The notes: generated from the sequence alone by a model not told the origin. DNA of 64,000 nucleotides from Verrucolacustris abundans (GCA_965194535.1 OZ239145.1:310001-374000); one strand, 5' to 3'; positions 1-9,451 are shown, counted from the first letter of the stretch. Translations and numbers: made by a program.

Positions 1-340
1 TCGACTCGTGCCGATTCCAGCCAGAGATAAAAGAGAACTCGAATCCCACGATCTCGGCAGATTTTATGCGCAAAAACCTCGCCTAGGGCTCCCTCCATTC
101 CTGTTTTCATTTTCGGTGTTTGGGTCGAGATCAAGTTGGACCAGGTTTCATAAAGGGGATCCCGACATGTGCCCTCACGGGGTGCAAAGCCCCAAGACGT
201 TTCAGAAAGCAGAACTCCTGAACTCTCGATCCAAAGGACTTTGAGACCTGCGGATTGACCGCTCAGGGAGGCGGCCAGACCCGAGTATCCCCCACCCCAA
301 ACAACCAGATCCCACGGCTTCTCCGCACCAAATTCAGTTT
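1..340. other. non-coding stretch at left edge
   Basis: I see no credible gene here. Short open frames exist but none has a recognisable protein or ribosome binding site. A small GGGG/CCCC hairpin near 177-196 lies downstream of the minus-strand AraC gene but lacks a T-tract, so I do not call it a terminator. Confidence 0.4.
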
Positions 341-1219
341 TCAATGGTTCGCTCCTGCTTCTGGCTCTCCATCCGATTGGTGGATTGGACGATCCAAAGT
401 AGGGGCGTGCCCCCAGAATCGCCGGTATAAACGGGAAAAATAAAATGCATCCCGGTAGCCCACTGCGGCCGCCACCTCCTTCACGCGCATCGCGGTCTCA
501 TGCTGATAGTAGCGGGCGGCCCGCATGCGGAGGCGGATGAGGTAGTTTCCTGGGGTAACTCCGGTTGTACGACGAAAAAGCGACCTGAAATATTTGGGGT
601 GTAAGCAAGCGGTTTTCGCCAGCCCACGAAGGACGTTGCCTTCCGAAAAGTGGGTTCGCATGTGCTGAACTGCAAGTTGGACTCCTTGCTCCCCGCAACT
701 AAGAGGTCGGGTATTGAGTCGGGGGGCATGATCGGGAACCGTGGCATCTCGAAGAAATCGGCCGAGAAGTGCTTTGAGTTCACCCTCGGCAACTTGGGCG
801 TCGGCGGAATGGCCAGTCTTCAGCCGGCGTCCCATTCGCTCCATGGCCTCGATTTCCAGCTTTGGATTATCCAATTTTCGATAAATAGGTGTGGCGAGAT
901 CGTGGAGGTGAGCCCCGGAGGAGCTAAAGCGGCACCAAGCCAGCGAGACGAAGCCTGGCTTTCGAGTAATTTTCCAACTGCGACGAATCCAAGCCGGCAA
1001 GAGAATCATCAGCCCTGGGCCTGCCGTCAAAGTGAAATCATCCAAACGAAACTCTACGCGGCCCCTTCGAATCAGAACCAAGCGGGGCTCACTCGGAATG
1101 CTTTCCTCGAGTTCAAAAGGGAAGCGCCGAAACTTCATTTCCGACACCGTGACAATCAGTCTTGTGATCAACAGCTGATCCAGAATCTCCAGGGGATCCG
1201 CTCGGACGGGGGATCGCAT
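341..1219 (-). CDS. AraC-family transcriptional regulator
   Basis: A 292-residue AraC/XylS-type regulator. The N-terminal part looks like a cupin-type effector domain (it contains 'VLIRRGRVEFRLDD'). The last 85 or so residues carry the paired helix-turn-helix, with 'LHPKYFRSLFRRTTGVTPGNY' split by 'VKEVAAAVGYRDAFYFSRLY'. It is the last gene of a minus-strand run after the SGNH hydrolase and the Gfo/Idh oxidoreductase, so it probably controls these or other sugar genes. I chose the ATG at 1219 because AAGG lies 6 bases upstream. A GTG at 1261, just after the oxidoreductase stop, would add 14 residues. The effector is unknown. Confidence 0.85.
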   Translation of the reverse strand: MRSPVRADPLEILDQLLITRLIVTVSEMKFRRFPFELEESIPSEPRLVLIRRGRVEFRLDDFTLTAGPGLMILLPAWIRRSWKITRKPGFVSLAWCRFSSSGAHLHDLATPIYRKLDNPKLEIEAMERMGRRLKTGHSADAQVAEGELKALLGRFLRDATVPDHAPRLNTRPLSCGEQGVQLAVQHMRTHFSEGNVLRGLAKTACLHPKYFRSLFRRTTGVTPGNYLIRLRMRAARYYQHETAMRVKEVAAAVGYRDAFYFSRLYRRFWGHAPTLDRPIHQSDGEPEAGANH

Positions 1220-1266
1220 CTCCAACCTTGGAATCTTGAGGATGGATCGGGGTCGGATCACAATCT

Positions 1267-2616
1267 TTAAACGAGCTCTGTTAATCGAAGAGCCTTTGGA
1301 CTCAGTTCCACCAACTGCCCAATGCGAACGGGGGCATGGGTTCGCATGGACTCGTTCGCGGCCACACCGACAAGGATCGAGGCCGCTCCCTGCTCATGGC
1401 CAGCCGAACGAGCCCAGGGATCGGCAGGAGGGGAGAGAGAAAAAATTTGTTCCTGAAGCAGGGGATCCCCCCCACCATGGCCCCCTTCCGAAAACGGAAT
1501 CTGCACCTCATAAGGATCCTGAAAGTGTGGAAACACCTTCAGTTCTGCTTTCCAAGATCCGTGCTCGTCCACCAAACTTTTTGAGCCAGTTCCTTGGATG
1601 ATGTGGGCGCCATGAAATTCACGATATTCAACCCGTCCCCGATCGCAGGTGAAAGTCGCCGTATAACCTTCGTAAGGGCTAAATGCATTGAGCGAGTAGT
1701 TCAATAATGTGTCATCCCGGTAGCGGACCAAAACGCTCATCACATCCTCGATCGTAATGCCGGGCCGAAAGACATTCTGGTCTCTTAGGTATCCTGTTTC
1801 CTTTTCGGCTTTCCAATAAATTCCCTGCTCCATTTCTGGGTCGGTCAACTTGGGGTCGTCTAAGCGGTAGGCAAATGGGTCCTGCCCGTTTTCTCTGCCA
1901 GTGTACCTAGAAAAGCCGGTCCATTTTTGATCGCCCCGTTGCAAGGCATTGGCCTCGCCATAGAAGGCCAGATTTCCGAAGGCAGATACTTCATTCGGAA
2001 TTGAATCGATCCACCAATTCACCAGATCAAAATGGTGGGTGGATTTGTGGACCAAGAGACCCCCCGAACACTCCTTTTGGGAGTGCCAGCGGCGGAAGTA
2101 GTCCGCTCCGTGTCGGGTATTGAGGAGATATTCCAAGTGGACCAATCGGACGCGGCCCATCGTTCCGCCGGACAAAAACTTTTTCACCTCGGTGGCGCCT
2201 GCGCCCCATCGATAATTGAAGGTGACACGGACATGACGCCCGGTTTCCTGAACGGCTTGTAAAATACGGCGACACTTGGGGGCATCAACGGTCATCGGTT
2301 TTTCCGTCACCACATCACAACCCGCATGGAGGGCGGCGACGATAAATTCGTCATGGGTGGAATCCATGGTGGTGACTACCACCACATCCGGGCGGGTCTC
2401 TTGAAGCATCATGGAAAACTGTTCGGCCCGGTAGAATGGGGGCGGGGGTAGGTTGAATTTTTTCTTTAAACGGTCTCGGTGCCAGTCAGCACGGGTTTGG
2501 CTTAGGTCACATAAGGCCACCACCTGGGCCTGATCTCGATACTTGGAGGCAGCCGGATCAAGAAACATTCGCACCCGGTTGCCGGTGCCCACAAAAGCAT
2601 ACCTTTTTGGCTTCAA
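1267..2616 (-). CDS. Gfo/Idh/MocA-family oxidoreductase
   Basis: A 449-residue NAD(P)-dependent dehydrogenase-like protein. The Rossmann start 'YAFVGTGNRVRMF' lies within the first 20 residues, and the 'DVVTEKPMT' segment holds the family Glu-Lys-Pro motif. The C-terminal half is the alpha/beta substrate domain ('STHHFDLVNWW'). The substrate is probably a sugar or cyclitol but cannot be named. Its TTG start overlaps the stop of the upstream SGNH hydrolase as TTGA, and an AAGGA lies about 10 bases upstream, so I infer translational coupling. At about 450 residues it is longer than the usual 330-380 of the family, as is common in Verrucomicrobiota and Planctomycetota. Confidence 0.88.
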   Translation of the reverse strand: MKPKRYAFVGTGNRVRMFLDPAASKYRDQAQVVALCDLSQTRADWHRDRLKKKFNLPPPPFYRAEQFSMMLQETRPDVVVVTTMDSTHDEFIVAALHAGCDVVTEKPMTVDAPKCRRILQAVQETGRHVRVTFNYRWGAGATEVKKFLSGGTMGRVRLVHLEYLLNTRHGADYFRRWHSQKECSGGLLVHKSTHHFDLVNWWIDSIPNEVSAFGNLAFYGEANALQRGDQKWTGFSRYTGRENGQDPFAYRLDDPKLTDPEMEQGIYWKAEKETGYLRDQNVFRPGITIEDVMSVLVRYRDDTLLNYSLNAFSPYEGYTATFTCDRGRVEYREFHGAHIIQGTGSKSLVDEHGSWKAELKVFPHFQDPYEVQIPFSEGGHGGGDPLLQEQIFSLSPPADPWARSAGHEQGAASILVGVAANESMRTHAPVRIGQLVELSPKALRLTELV

Positions 2617-3242
2617 CGGGGTGTTTTCCTTTTTAGAAGGGGGGTCAGCTCTTGCATCATCGCCTCGGCGTACATCCGATGACCCAACGCCGTCAAATGG
2701 ACACCGTCTTTTCGCAGGCCTTTGGCTCTCCATTTGGACAATCCTTGTGTCGTCAGCCGCCGATGCAGGTCGACTATGGGACAGCCTCTTGTTTTGGCGA
2801 TTCTTCGGGTCATCTCATGGTAATCGCCAAGGTTAGCTCCCCGCGACTTACCGTTGGGCTGGCGTGGATCTGGGGTGCCCAGGGGATGATTGATCATCAG
2901 GATTGGCTCGCCCCGGGCCACTTGAATTTGCCGCACGATTTCATTCAGGCAAAGGGCAAAGTCTTCCAGTGAGACCCGGGGAATCTTTTGGGAGGGGCGA
3001 AAGCTGCTGTCATTAATTCCAAACTCGATCAGGACCCAGGCGGGCAGAAGGGACAGCACATCTTTTTCCAATCTCTCCAGGGCGTCCCGAGTGGTTTGAC
3101 CTGAAATTCCGCGATTGTAAATGTGCCAAGGTCCGATGGAGGTGAGGTGGAGTTGCAGCCGGACTGGCCATCCGTCGAGTACGCCCACCGATTTGGACTC
3201 GGTGATCGAGTCTCCAAGGCAGACGATCTTCTTCGGAACCAT
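2613..3242 (-). CDS. SGNH/GDSL hydrolase
   Basis: A 209-residue SGNH-fold esterase or lipase-like hydrolase. Block I is 'CLGDSITES' near residue 8, block II has Gly in 'NRGISGQTT', block III is 'GINDS', and block V Asp/His is 'DGVHLTALGH'. All four blocks are intact, so it is probably an active esterase, perhaps a carbohydrate deacetylase given its neighbours. No signal peptide follows the chosen start (ATG 3242). An in-frame ATG at 3293 would add 17 residues. It is the first gene of the run leading to the oxidoreductase and the AraC regulator. Confidence 0.82.
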   Translation of the reverse strand: MVPKKIVCLGDSITESKSVGVLDGWPVRLQLHLTSIGPWHIYNRGISGQTTRDALERLEKDVLSLLPAWVLIEFGINDSSFRPSQKIPRVSLEDFALCLNEIVRQIQVARGEPILMINHPLGTPDPRQPNGKSRGANLGDYHEMTRRIAKTRGCPIVDLHRRLTTQGLSKWRAKGLRKDGVHLTALGHRMYAEAMMQELTPLLKRKTPR

Positions 3243-3365
3243 AGAGTCTATTCTGCGCCAAGAAGGGAATGCTGAACATGGACAAAAAGCCATACTGCCT
3301 AGATCAGGCGGGCTGAAAAGGGAAAGACTCTGGTCACGGGCCAAGAGGATCGAATAGTAGTATTC

Positions 3366-4043
3366 GTGGTGACAAAGGATCTTTCCTCTTCCTCGCAATT
3401 TCCCCTCGTTTGGCGATTCGGGGACAGTATTTCGATCCACTACTGGCCCTATTTCTCTGAGGCCGTCCGTTGTTGGGCGAGCACGGGTGAACCTGTGGGG
3501 CGGGAAAGGGCTTTAGAAAAGCTGGATGAAAGACGCGGGAATAACTGCGGAGATTCCCGTGGCTTGCGAAGTGCGATTGCCGTGGCTTTGGAGGATCCCG
3601 CCTTTCGGCCCGACATTGTCGTCCTGAATGCGGGTCTGCACGACATCAAGTTCGACCCAGCCTCGGGACAGCATCAGGTTCCTTGCTCCGAGTACCGAGA
3701 GAATATCCATGCGGCGATTCAGTCTCTCCGGCTAAGGGGATGTCAGGCCTGCTGGGTGCAGTCCACCCCGCTGGACGATGATCACCACGCCTCCTTCCAG
3801 AAGGGCTTTCTTCGTCGGATGCGTGATGTGCGCGCGTATAACCAGGCAGCGGCGGAGGTCGCGGGACGTGGGGGGGCCTGGGTGGTGGCCTTGGACGAGT
3901 TTACCGCCTCTTTACCGGCTCCTTGGTTCGTGGATCACGGGCATTTTCTTCCCCCGATCCGGCAGGCCCAAGGCGCCTACCTTGCACGCGAGGTTCAAAC
4001 GGCTTGGGAAGCCACCAAAAAATCCAGGAAGATCGCTGCATGA
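3366..4043 (+). CDS. SGNH-like hydrolase
   Basis: A 225-residue protein with an SGNH pattern: 'WRFGDSISIHYWP' (block I), 'VVLNAGLHDIK' (block III, with His in place of the usual Asn of GxND), and 'DHGHFLPP' (Asp-x-x-His). It is probably an esterase of the same superfamily as the divergent gene at 2613-3242 but only distantly related. The start is a GTG at 3366 or 3369 without a clear ribosome binding site. The stop overlaps the next gene's start (ATGA at 4040-4043), so it is coupled to the LuxR-type regulator. Confidence 0.65.
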   Translation: MVTKDLSSSSQFPLVWRFGDSISIHYWPYFSEAVRCWASTGEPVGRERALEKLDERRGNNCGDSRGLRSAIAVALEDPAFRPDIVVLNAGLHDIKFDPASGQHQVPCSEYRENIHAAIQSLRLRGCQACWVQSTPLDDDHHASFQKGFLRRMRDVRAYNQAAAEVAGRGGAWVVALDEFTASLPAPWFVDHGHFLPPIRQAQGAYLAREVQTAWEATKKSRKIAA

Positions 4044-4777
4044 AGTTGTGCATTCTTCTTACTCGGGATTCGGAGTTTCAGAATGATCTAACCTCCGTGT
4101 TGGTTTCAGGAGGGTACAGGGTACGAGTCTCCCGAACAATAGGGGCAGCCAAACGCTGCCTGCAGGTCAGAGAACGAAGCCTTCTTCTCTTTGATTTGGG
4201 GGCTTCGACCAGCCCTGACTCCCTGAAATCGTTGCCTTCGATTTTAGCGCGGTTTCCCGAGACCAGAGTCCTGGCTTGGGTAGATCGAGGCGATCGGCAA
4301 CAGGCCCTGCAGGCTTTACAACTTGGAGCGGATGGTTGCCTGGAAAAAAGCTCCCCAAAGAACAGAATCCTTCGAGCGATGAGTGAAATCTGTGAAGGGG
4401 GACATCCCCTGTCTGATTCCCTCTTTCGGGGTTTGGTGGGAAAACTGAGTGAAAGCCCTGAAAGCATGATGTCCAGATTCCAGGCTCATTCCCCCCTTGA
4501 TTCTACTTCTTATCCTTTGAGTTCTCGGGAAGCGGAAATCTACTCTCTCCTTTGTTTCGGTTACTCCAATAAAGGGATCGCCGCAAAGGTCCACCTTGGT
4601 TTAGATGCAGTTCGTTATCACCTGAAACACCTCTACCAAAAACTTAAGGTTCACTCGAGGACAGAGGCCGTGGCCCTCTGTTTTGCCAACGGCGCTACAC
4701 CCGTCTCTCAATCGGGATCGCCCGCATCTCGTCGAACCCCGCAAAAAAGTCGGCAAAAGAATTTGTTAATAAGCTAA
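4040..4777 (+). CDS. NarL/LuxR-type response regulator
   Basis: A 245-residue protein with a receiver-like N-terminus and a C-terminal LuxR helix-turn-helix. The 'LLLFDLG' Asp is the likely phosphate acceptor and 'CLEKSSP' holds the conserved Lys. The HTH, 'LSSREAEIYSLLCFGYSNKG' through 'VRYHLKHLYQKL', lies at about residues 160-215. Its start overlaps the stop of the upstream SGNH gene. No histidine kinase is adjacent. It lies just before the duplicated surface-protein genes, which share a leader sequence, so these are plausible targets. That link is inferred. Confidence 0.82.
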   Translation: MKLCILLTRDSEFQNDLTSVLVSGGYRVRVSRTIGAAKRCLQVRERSLLLFDLGASTSPDSLKSLPSILARFPETRVLAWVDRGDRQQALQALQLGADGCLEKSSPKNRILRAMSEICEGGHPLSDSLFRGLVGKLSESPESMMSRFQAHSPLDSTSYPLSSREAEIYSLLCFGYSNKGIAAKVHLGLDAVRYHLKHLYQKLKVHSRTEAVALCFANGATPVSQSGSPASRRTPQKSRQKNLLIS

Positions 4778-4782
4778 AAAAT

Positions 4783-6530
4783 AACTACCCCTTCATGTAG
4801 TTGCGATTACTATTTACCTCACGCAAGATAAGCGTATGCAGACAAAAGGCGTCTTGAAAAACCTGCTCCTGTTTGCCCTATCTGGGTTAGTTACCCCTTT
4901 GCCCCTTTCTGCCGCCTCTTCTACTTGGGACGGGGGTGGAGCGAACGGCAACTGGACAACAGCCGCAAACTGGGTTGGGGATGTGGCTCCAGTGGGGGGT
5001 AGCACCGATGATCTGAGTTTTGCCGGCACGATCCAAACGTCGACCATTAATAATTTTGCGAATGGAACTGATTTCCGCAACCTCACCTTTGATGCCACTG
5101 CCGGTGCCTTCACTTTGGCAGGGACCAGTCGGCTCGATCTTTTCGGGTCGATTACCAACCTGTCCGCAAATTTGCAGACTATCTCTCTGCCCCTCTACTT
5201 GCAGAATTTAAACACGGCCTATGCGGTCAACACGGGGAGCGGGGCGGGAATGACGATTTCGGGTGTGATTGCGGGTAATACTGGTGCGGTCTTAACGAAG
5301 CTGGGCAGCTCTACTCTGACCCTGTCGGCAGCCAATACTCTGGCTGGGGGATTCGATGTGGCTCAGGGTACGTTGAAAATGGGGAATGCCAATGCCAATG
5401 CCTATGGCAGCGGGAAGGGAAATTTAAGTATTTCCAATGGGGCAGTTTTTGATGTCAATGGATTGGCCGTCCGCAACAACGGTCTCAACGGCGCAGGGAC
5501 GATTCTGAACTCTGCGGCAGGAAACGGTTCCTTTCAGTTTGGGGAGAACAACACCGGGGGAAATTTCAGCGGAAACTTCACCAACACGGGGGCGGGTTCC
5601 CTGGCTCTGACCAAGGTGGGAACAGGTACGGTGATTCTGTCCGGTCAGATGAGCGGGAACATGGGCTCGGCTTTGACGATCAGTGGCGGTCAGCTAACCC
5701 TCTCCAATGGGTTTGCTAACAACAAGAGCTCGACCACCGAACTGAGAATTACCGGGGGAACCCTTCTGTCCCAAGAGGGGGCGAGTTGGAGTGGGGCAGC
5801 CGTTAGCTCTGTCTCAATCGGTTATTCGGCGACGAGCACAGCCAGCTTGCTGCAGGTTGCTGGTGGCAACCTAAATTTTGGTTCGGGCAGTTTCATCATT
5901 GGGGCCCATGCCTCTGCTACAGGGGAAAACAAGTTTCTGATGACAGGAGGGACGGTCACGCAAGCGGGCAATGCCATCCGGGTGGGGGCCAATAACGGGG
6001 GGATCATGGAAGTCAGCGGCGGCGTGGTCAACGCGTTGGCGGGAATCCAGTTTGGTAGCTCAGGTGCGGCGACAACCTGGACAACTAATGCGGCCTTCCG
6101 CCTGACCGGCGGGGAAGTGAATCTCAACAATCAGTCCTTTGTCTTGAACGCAGGCAATGTGCCAACCAATCTGACCAACCAGCTGATCCTGGGGAATGGA
6201 ACAGCCGGGTCCGGTTCGCTTTTGGATTTCCGTCGCTTTGTGACCACTGGGGCCAGTGCGCAGGCGGAGATTCACTTTAACGGGGCGAAGGTGGTGGCGG
6301 GAACCAGTGCGGGTTCAGATTTTCTCAATGCTTTACCAGGAATGACCACATCGGTGAAAGAGGGCGGAGTGTGGGTGGATACAGGGTCGGGAAGCAACAG
6401 CGTGACCATCGCGGCCAATCTGCTTTCGGGGTCTGTCAACGATGGGGGTCTGATCAAGACAGGAGCCCGGACTTTGAATTTGAGTGGTACGAACACCTAT
6501 AGGGGCTCAACGCAGGTTAGAGAGGGGACT
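4783..6530 (+). repeat. long direct repeat, copy 1
   Basis: This segment is repeated at 7170-8917, offset by 2387 bases, and covers the leader and the first 565 or so codons of the surface-protein gene. I count about five single-base differences by eye (for example 4819 c/a, 6501 a/g, 6527 g/a), so identity is above 99.5 percent. It marks a very recent tandem duplication. Confidence 0.93.
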
Positions 6531-7109
6531 TTGGTGGTTAGTAACACCTCCTTTACCGCAACGATTCTATCTAACTCCACTCTCGTTAACTTCGCCACCC
6601 CGCCTGCCATTGGCACCACCAACAACGTTCTTTCCGGTCCACTCGATAGTGCCTCCCTCGCCAACCCCAGTGTAATGGGGTTATCCTCCAACACGGTTGG
6701 GATCTTCACGAACAACCCCAACTTGCAGGTCATTGTGACTAGTGCCTCGACAGGACCGACCTTTGGGACCACATATCCTGAGGGTAGCGAAAACACCATT
6801 GGCCCGAATGGACTGAAAAATTTGATGAGCTACGCGCTCGGCGGCACTGGACTTAGTTCCACTCCTGCTTTGCCAGTGCTGACTTCGGACGGCACCAGCT
6901 TAACCTTAACCGCGAACATCCGCATGGATGGTCAAGGCGTGAGGGTGGTCGGGCAATACGCTTACGACTTGGCGGGTCCATGGACTGACGTGGCTTTGAC
7001 CTCGGGGGTACCCAGTAGCGTGGCGAATACGACGGTGAGAAGTTTTTCCCAAGACGTGGAATCTGACAAACCGAGAAAGTTTCTCCGGTTTAAGGCGTTT
7101 CTTCCCTAG
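4836..7109 (+). CDS. beta-strand-repeat surface protein, copy 1 (alternative C-terminus)
   Basis: A 757-residue secreted protein. Residues 1-27 are a Sec signal peptide with a hydrophobic core and an 'LSAAS' cleavage region. The body is made of Gly/Asn/Thr-rich autotransporter-associated beta-strand repeats, such as 'STWDGGGANGNWTTAANWVG' and 'LTKLGSSTLTLSAANT'. After residue 565 it diverges completely from copy 2 and ends in a 190-residue tail with 'GLKNLMSYALGG', 'YAYDLAGPWTDV' and 'PRKFLRFKAFLP'. Tails of this style occur on Verrucomicrobiota secreted proteins. There is no PEP-CTERM anchor, so its location may differ from copy 2. The reading frame is intact. Confidence 0.85.
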   Translation: MQTKGVLKNLLLFALSGLVTPLPLSAASSTWDGGGANGNWTTAANWVGDVAPVGGSTDDLSFAGTIQTSTINNFANGTDFRNLTFDATAGAFTLAGTSRLDLFGSITNLSANLQTISLPLYLQNLNTAYAVNTGSGAGMTISGVIAGNTGAVLTKLGSSTLTLSAANTLAGGFDVAQGTLKMGNANANAYGSGKGNLSISNGAVFDVNGLAVRNNGLNGAGTILNSAAGNGSFQFGENNTGGNFSGNFTNTGAGSLALTKVGTGTVILSGQMSGNMGSALTISGGQLTLSNGFANNKSSTTELRITGGTLLSQEGASWSGAAVSSVSIGYSATSTASLLQVAGGNLNFGSGSFIIGAHASATGENKFLMTGGTVTQAGNAIRVGANNGGIMEVSGGVVNALAGIQFGSSGAATTWTTNAAFRLTGGEVNLNNQSFVLNAGNVPTNLTNQLILGNGTAGSGSLLDFRRFVTTGASAQAEIHFNGAKVVAGTSAGSDFLNALPGMTTSVKEGGVWVDTGSGSNSVTIAANLLSGSVNDGGLIKTGARTLNLSGTNTYRGSTQVREGTLVVSNTSFTATILSNSTLVNFATPPAIGTTNNVLSGPLDSASLANPSVMGLSSNTVGIFTNNPNLQVIVTSASTGPTFGTTYPEGSENTIGPNGLKNLMSYALGGTGLSSTPALPVLTSDGTSLTLTANIRMDGQGVRVVGQYAYDLAGPWTDVALTSGVPSSVANTTVRSFSQDVESDKPRKFLRFKAFLP

Positions 7110-7169
7110 CAAGGGCACGGCAAAGTGGGCTATCCCCTCTCGAGCAGATGAAAATAAAGAACAAATGAA

Positions 7170-8917
7170 AACTACCCCTTCATGTAGTTGCGATTACTAT
7201 TTACCTAACGCAAGATAAGCGTATGCAGACAAAAGGCGTTTTGAAAAACCTGCTCCTGTTTGTCCTATCTGGGTTAGTTACCCCTTTGCCCCTTTCTGCC
7301 GCCTCTTCTACTTGGGACGGGGGTGGAGCGAACGGCAACTGGACAACAGCCGCAAACTGGGTTGGGGATGTGGCTCCAGTGGGGGGTAGCACCGATGATC
7401 TGAGTTTTGCCGGCACGATCCAAACGTCGACCATTAATAATTTTGCGAATGGAACTGATTTCCGCAACCTCACCTTTGATGCCACTGCCGGTGCCTTCAC
7501 TTTGGCAGGGACCAGTCGGCTCGATCTTTTCGGGTCGATTACCAACCTGTCCGCAAATTTGCAGACTATCTCTCTGCCCCTCTACTTGCAGAATTTAAAC
7601 ACGGCCTATGCGGTCAACACGGGGAGCGGGGCGGGAATGACGATTTCGGGTGTGATTGCGGGTAATACTGGTGCGGTCTTAACGAAGCTGGGCAGCTCTA
7701 CTCTGACCCTGTCGGCAGCCAATACTCTGGCTGGGGGATTCGATGTGGCTCAGGGTACGTTGAAAATGGGGAATGCCAATGCCAATGCCTATGGCAGCGG
7801 GAAGGGAAATTTAAGTATTTCCAATGGGGCAGTTTTTGATGTCAATGGATTGGCCGTCCGCAACAACGGTCTCAACGGCGCAGGGACGATTCTGAACTCT
7901 GCGGCAGGAAACGGTTCCTTTCAGTTTGGGGAGAACAACACCGGGGGAAATTTCAGCGGAAACTTCACCAACACGGGGGCGGGTTCCCTGGCTCTGACCA
8001 AGGTGGGAACAGGTACGGTGATTCTGTCCGGTCAGATGAGCGGGAACATGGGCTCGGCTTTGACGATCAGTGGCGGTCAGCTAACCCTCTCCAATGGGTT
8101 TGCTAACAACAAGAGCTCGACCACCGAACTGAGAATTACCGGGGGAACCCTTCTGTCCCAAGAGGGGGCGAGTTGGAGTGGGGCAGCCGTTAGCTCTGTC
8201 TCAATCGGTTATTCGGCGACGAGCACAGCCAGCTTGCTGCAGGTTGCTGGTGGCAACCTAAATTTTGGTTCGGGCAGTTTCATCATTGGGGCCCATGCCT
8301 CTGCTACAGGGGAAAACAAGTTTCTGATGACAGGAGGGACGGTCACGCAAGCGGGCAATGCCATCCGGGTGGGGGCCAATAACGGGGGGATCATGGAAGT
8401 CAGCGGCGGCGTGGTCAACGCGTTGGCGGGAATCCAGTTTGGTAGCTCAGGTGCGGCGACAACCTGGACAACTAATGCGGCCTTCCGCCTGACCGGCGGG
8501 GAAGTGAATCTCAACAATCAGTCCTTTGTCTTGAACGCAGGCAATGTGCCAACCAATCTGACCAACCAGCTGATCCTGGGGAATGGAACAGCCGGGTCCG
8601 GTTCGCTTTTGGATTTCCGTCGCTTTGTGACCACTGGGGCCAGTGCGCAGGCGGAGATTCACTTTAACGGGGCGAAGGTGGTGGCGGGAACCAGTGCGGG
8701 TTCAGATTTTCTCAATGCTTTACCAGGAATGACCACATCGGTGAAAGAGGGCGGAGTGTGGGTGGATACAGGGTCGGGAAGCAACAGCGTGACCATCGCG
8801 GCCAATCTGCTTTCGGGGTCTGTCAACGATGGGGGTCTGATCAAGACAGGAGCCCGGACTTTGAATTTGAGTGGTACGAACACCTATGGGGGCTCAACGC
8901 AGGTTAGAGAGGGAACT
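7170..8917 (+). repeat. long direct repeat, copy 2
   Basis: This is the partner of 4783-6530. The left boundary is inside the intergenic leader (sequence before 7170 is unrelated to that before 4783). The right boundary is within the coding region, just after 'STQVREGT', where the two proteins diverge. Confidence 0.93.
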
Positions 8918-9451
8918 CTTTTGGCGAACGGATCGGCACTATCCAGCCGAACGGTGGTTTCGGAGGGCGCGACTTTGGGTGGATCAGGAAGTCTTCTGAG
9001 TGTGGTTTTAGACGGGGGAACTCTCGCTCCTGGAAACAGTGCGGGTCTGCTTCGCGCGACGAGTCTTGATGCCCGCAGGGGCACATTCCTCTTTGAGTTA
9101 GGGGCTCCCACGCAGCGGGGAATCACCTATGATGCGCTGGATATCTCAGGGGAAGTCAGCTTATCCGCCTCCACTCTGTTTGATTTTACCAACCCTGCGT
9201 CTTACGCCTTTCAGAATGGAAACACTTTTGATCTGATTGATTGGGGAAGTGCTCAATTCAACAATTTTAGCTCCTCTACTCTGCTCACAGCTCTGAACGA
9301 GGATGTGGTTCTCTCCTCCGGATTGGCTTGGGATGTGTCGACGTTTACAACAGATGGAAGGATTCAAGTTGTCCCTGAGCCATCCAGCTTTTCCCTCTTA
9401 TGCGTTGCAGGTTTGGGATTCTGTCTGATTTTTCGACGTCGAAAGCATTAG
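7223..9451 (+). CDS. beta-strand-repeat PEP-CTERM surface protein, copy 2
   Basis: A 742-residue secreted protein nearly identical to copy 1 over the first 565 residues (signal peptide plus autotransporter-associated beta-strand repeats). It then continues with 'LANGSALSSRTVVSEGATLG' and 'GTLAPGNSAG', the normal ending of these repeats. The tail 'VPEPSSFSLLCVAGLGFC' followed by Arg-rich 'FRRRKH' is a PEP-CTERM sorting signal, expected to be processed by an exosortase not encoded here. The gene ends convergently with the GH28 gene, overlapping by 4 bases. It probably represents the ancestral form. Confidence 0.9.
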   Translation: MQTKGVLKNLLLFVLSGLVTPLPLSAASSTWDGGGANGNWTTAANWVGDVAPVGGSTDDLSFAGTIQTSTINNFANGTDFRNLTFDATAGAFTLAGTSRLDLFGSITNLSANLQTISLPLYLQNLNTAYAVNTGSGAGMTISGVIAGNTGAVLTKLGSSTLTLSAANTLAGGFDVAQGTLKMGNANANAYGSGKGNLSISNGAVFDVNGLAVRNNGLNGAGTILNSAAGNGSFQFGENNTGGNFSGNFTNTGAGSLALTKVGTGTVILSGQMSGNMGSALTISGGQLTLSNGFANNKSSTTELRITGGTLLSQEGASWSGAAVSSVSIGYSATSTASLLQVAGGNLNFGSGSFIIGAHASATGENKFLMTGGTVTQAGNAIRVGANNGGIMEVSGGVVNALAGIQFGSSGAATTWTTNAAFRLTGGEVNLNNQSFVLNAGNVPTNLTNQLILGNGTAGSGSLLDFRRFVTTGASAQAEIHFNGAKVVAGTSAGSDFLNALPGMTTSVKEGGVWVDTGSGSNSVTIAANLLSGSVNDGGLIKTGARTLNLSGTNTYGGSTQVREGTLLANGSALSSRTVVSEGATLGGSGSLLSVVLDGGTLAPGNSAGLLRATSLDARRGTFLFELGAPTQRGITYDALDISGEVSLSASTLFDFTNPASYAFQNGNTFDLIDWGSAQFNNFSSSTLLTALNEDVVLSSGLAWDVSTFTTDGRIQVVPEPSSFSLLCVAGLGFCLIFRRRKH

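Noticed and set aside
8..443. Two short plus-strand open frames at the left edge
   Set aside because: No ribosome binding site, no family resemblance and Pro/Ser/Arg-rich random composition.
650..1270. 206-codon plus-strand open frame
   Set aside because: It lies opposite the AraC gene, which has clear family motifs; the plus-strand translation has none.
4836..7109. Copy 1 of the surface protein as a pseudogene
   Set aside because: The reading frame is intact with signal peptide, repeats and a structured tail typical of secreted proteins of this lineage.
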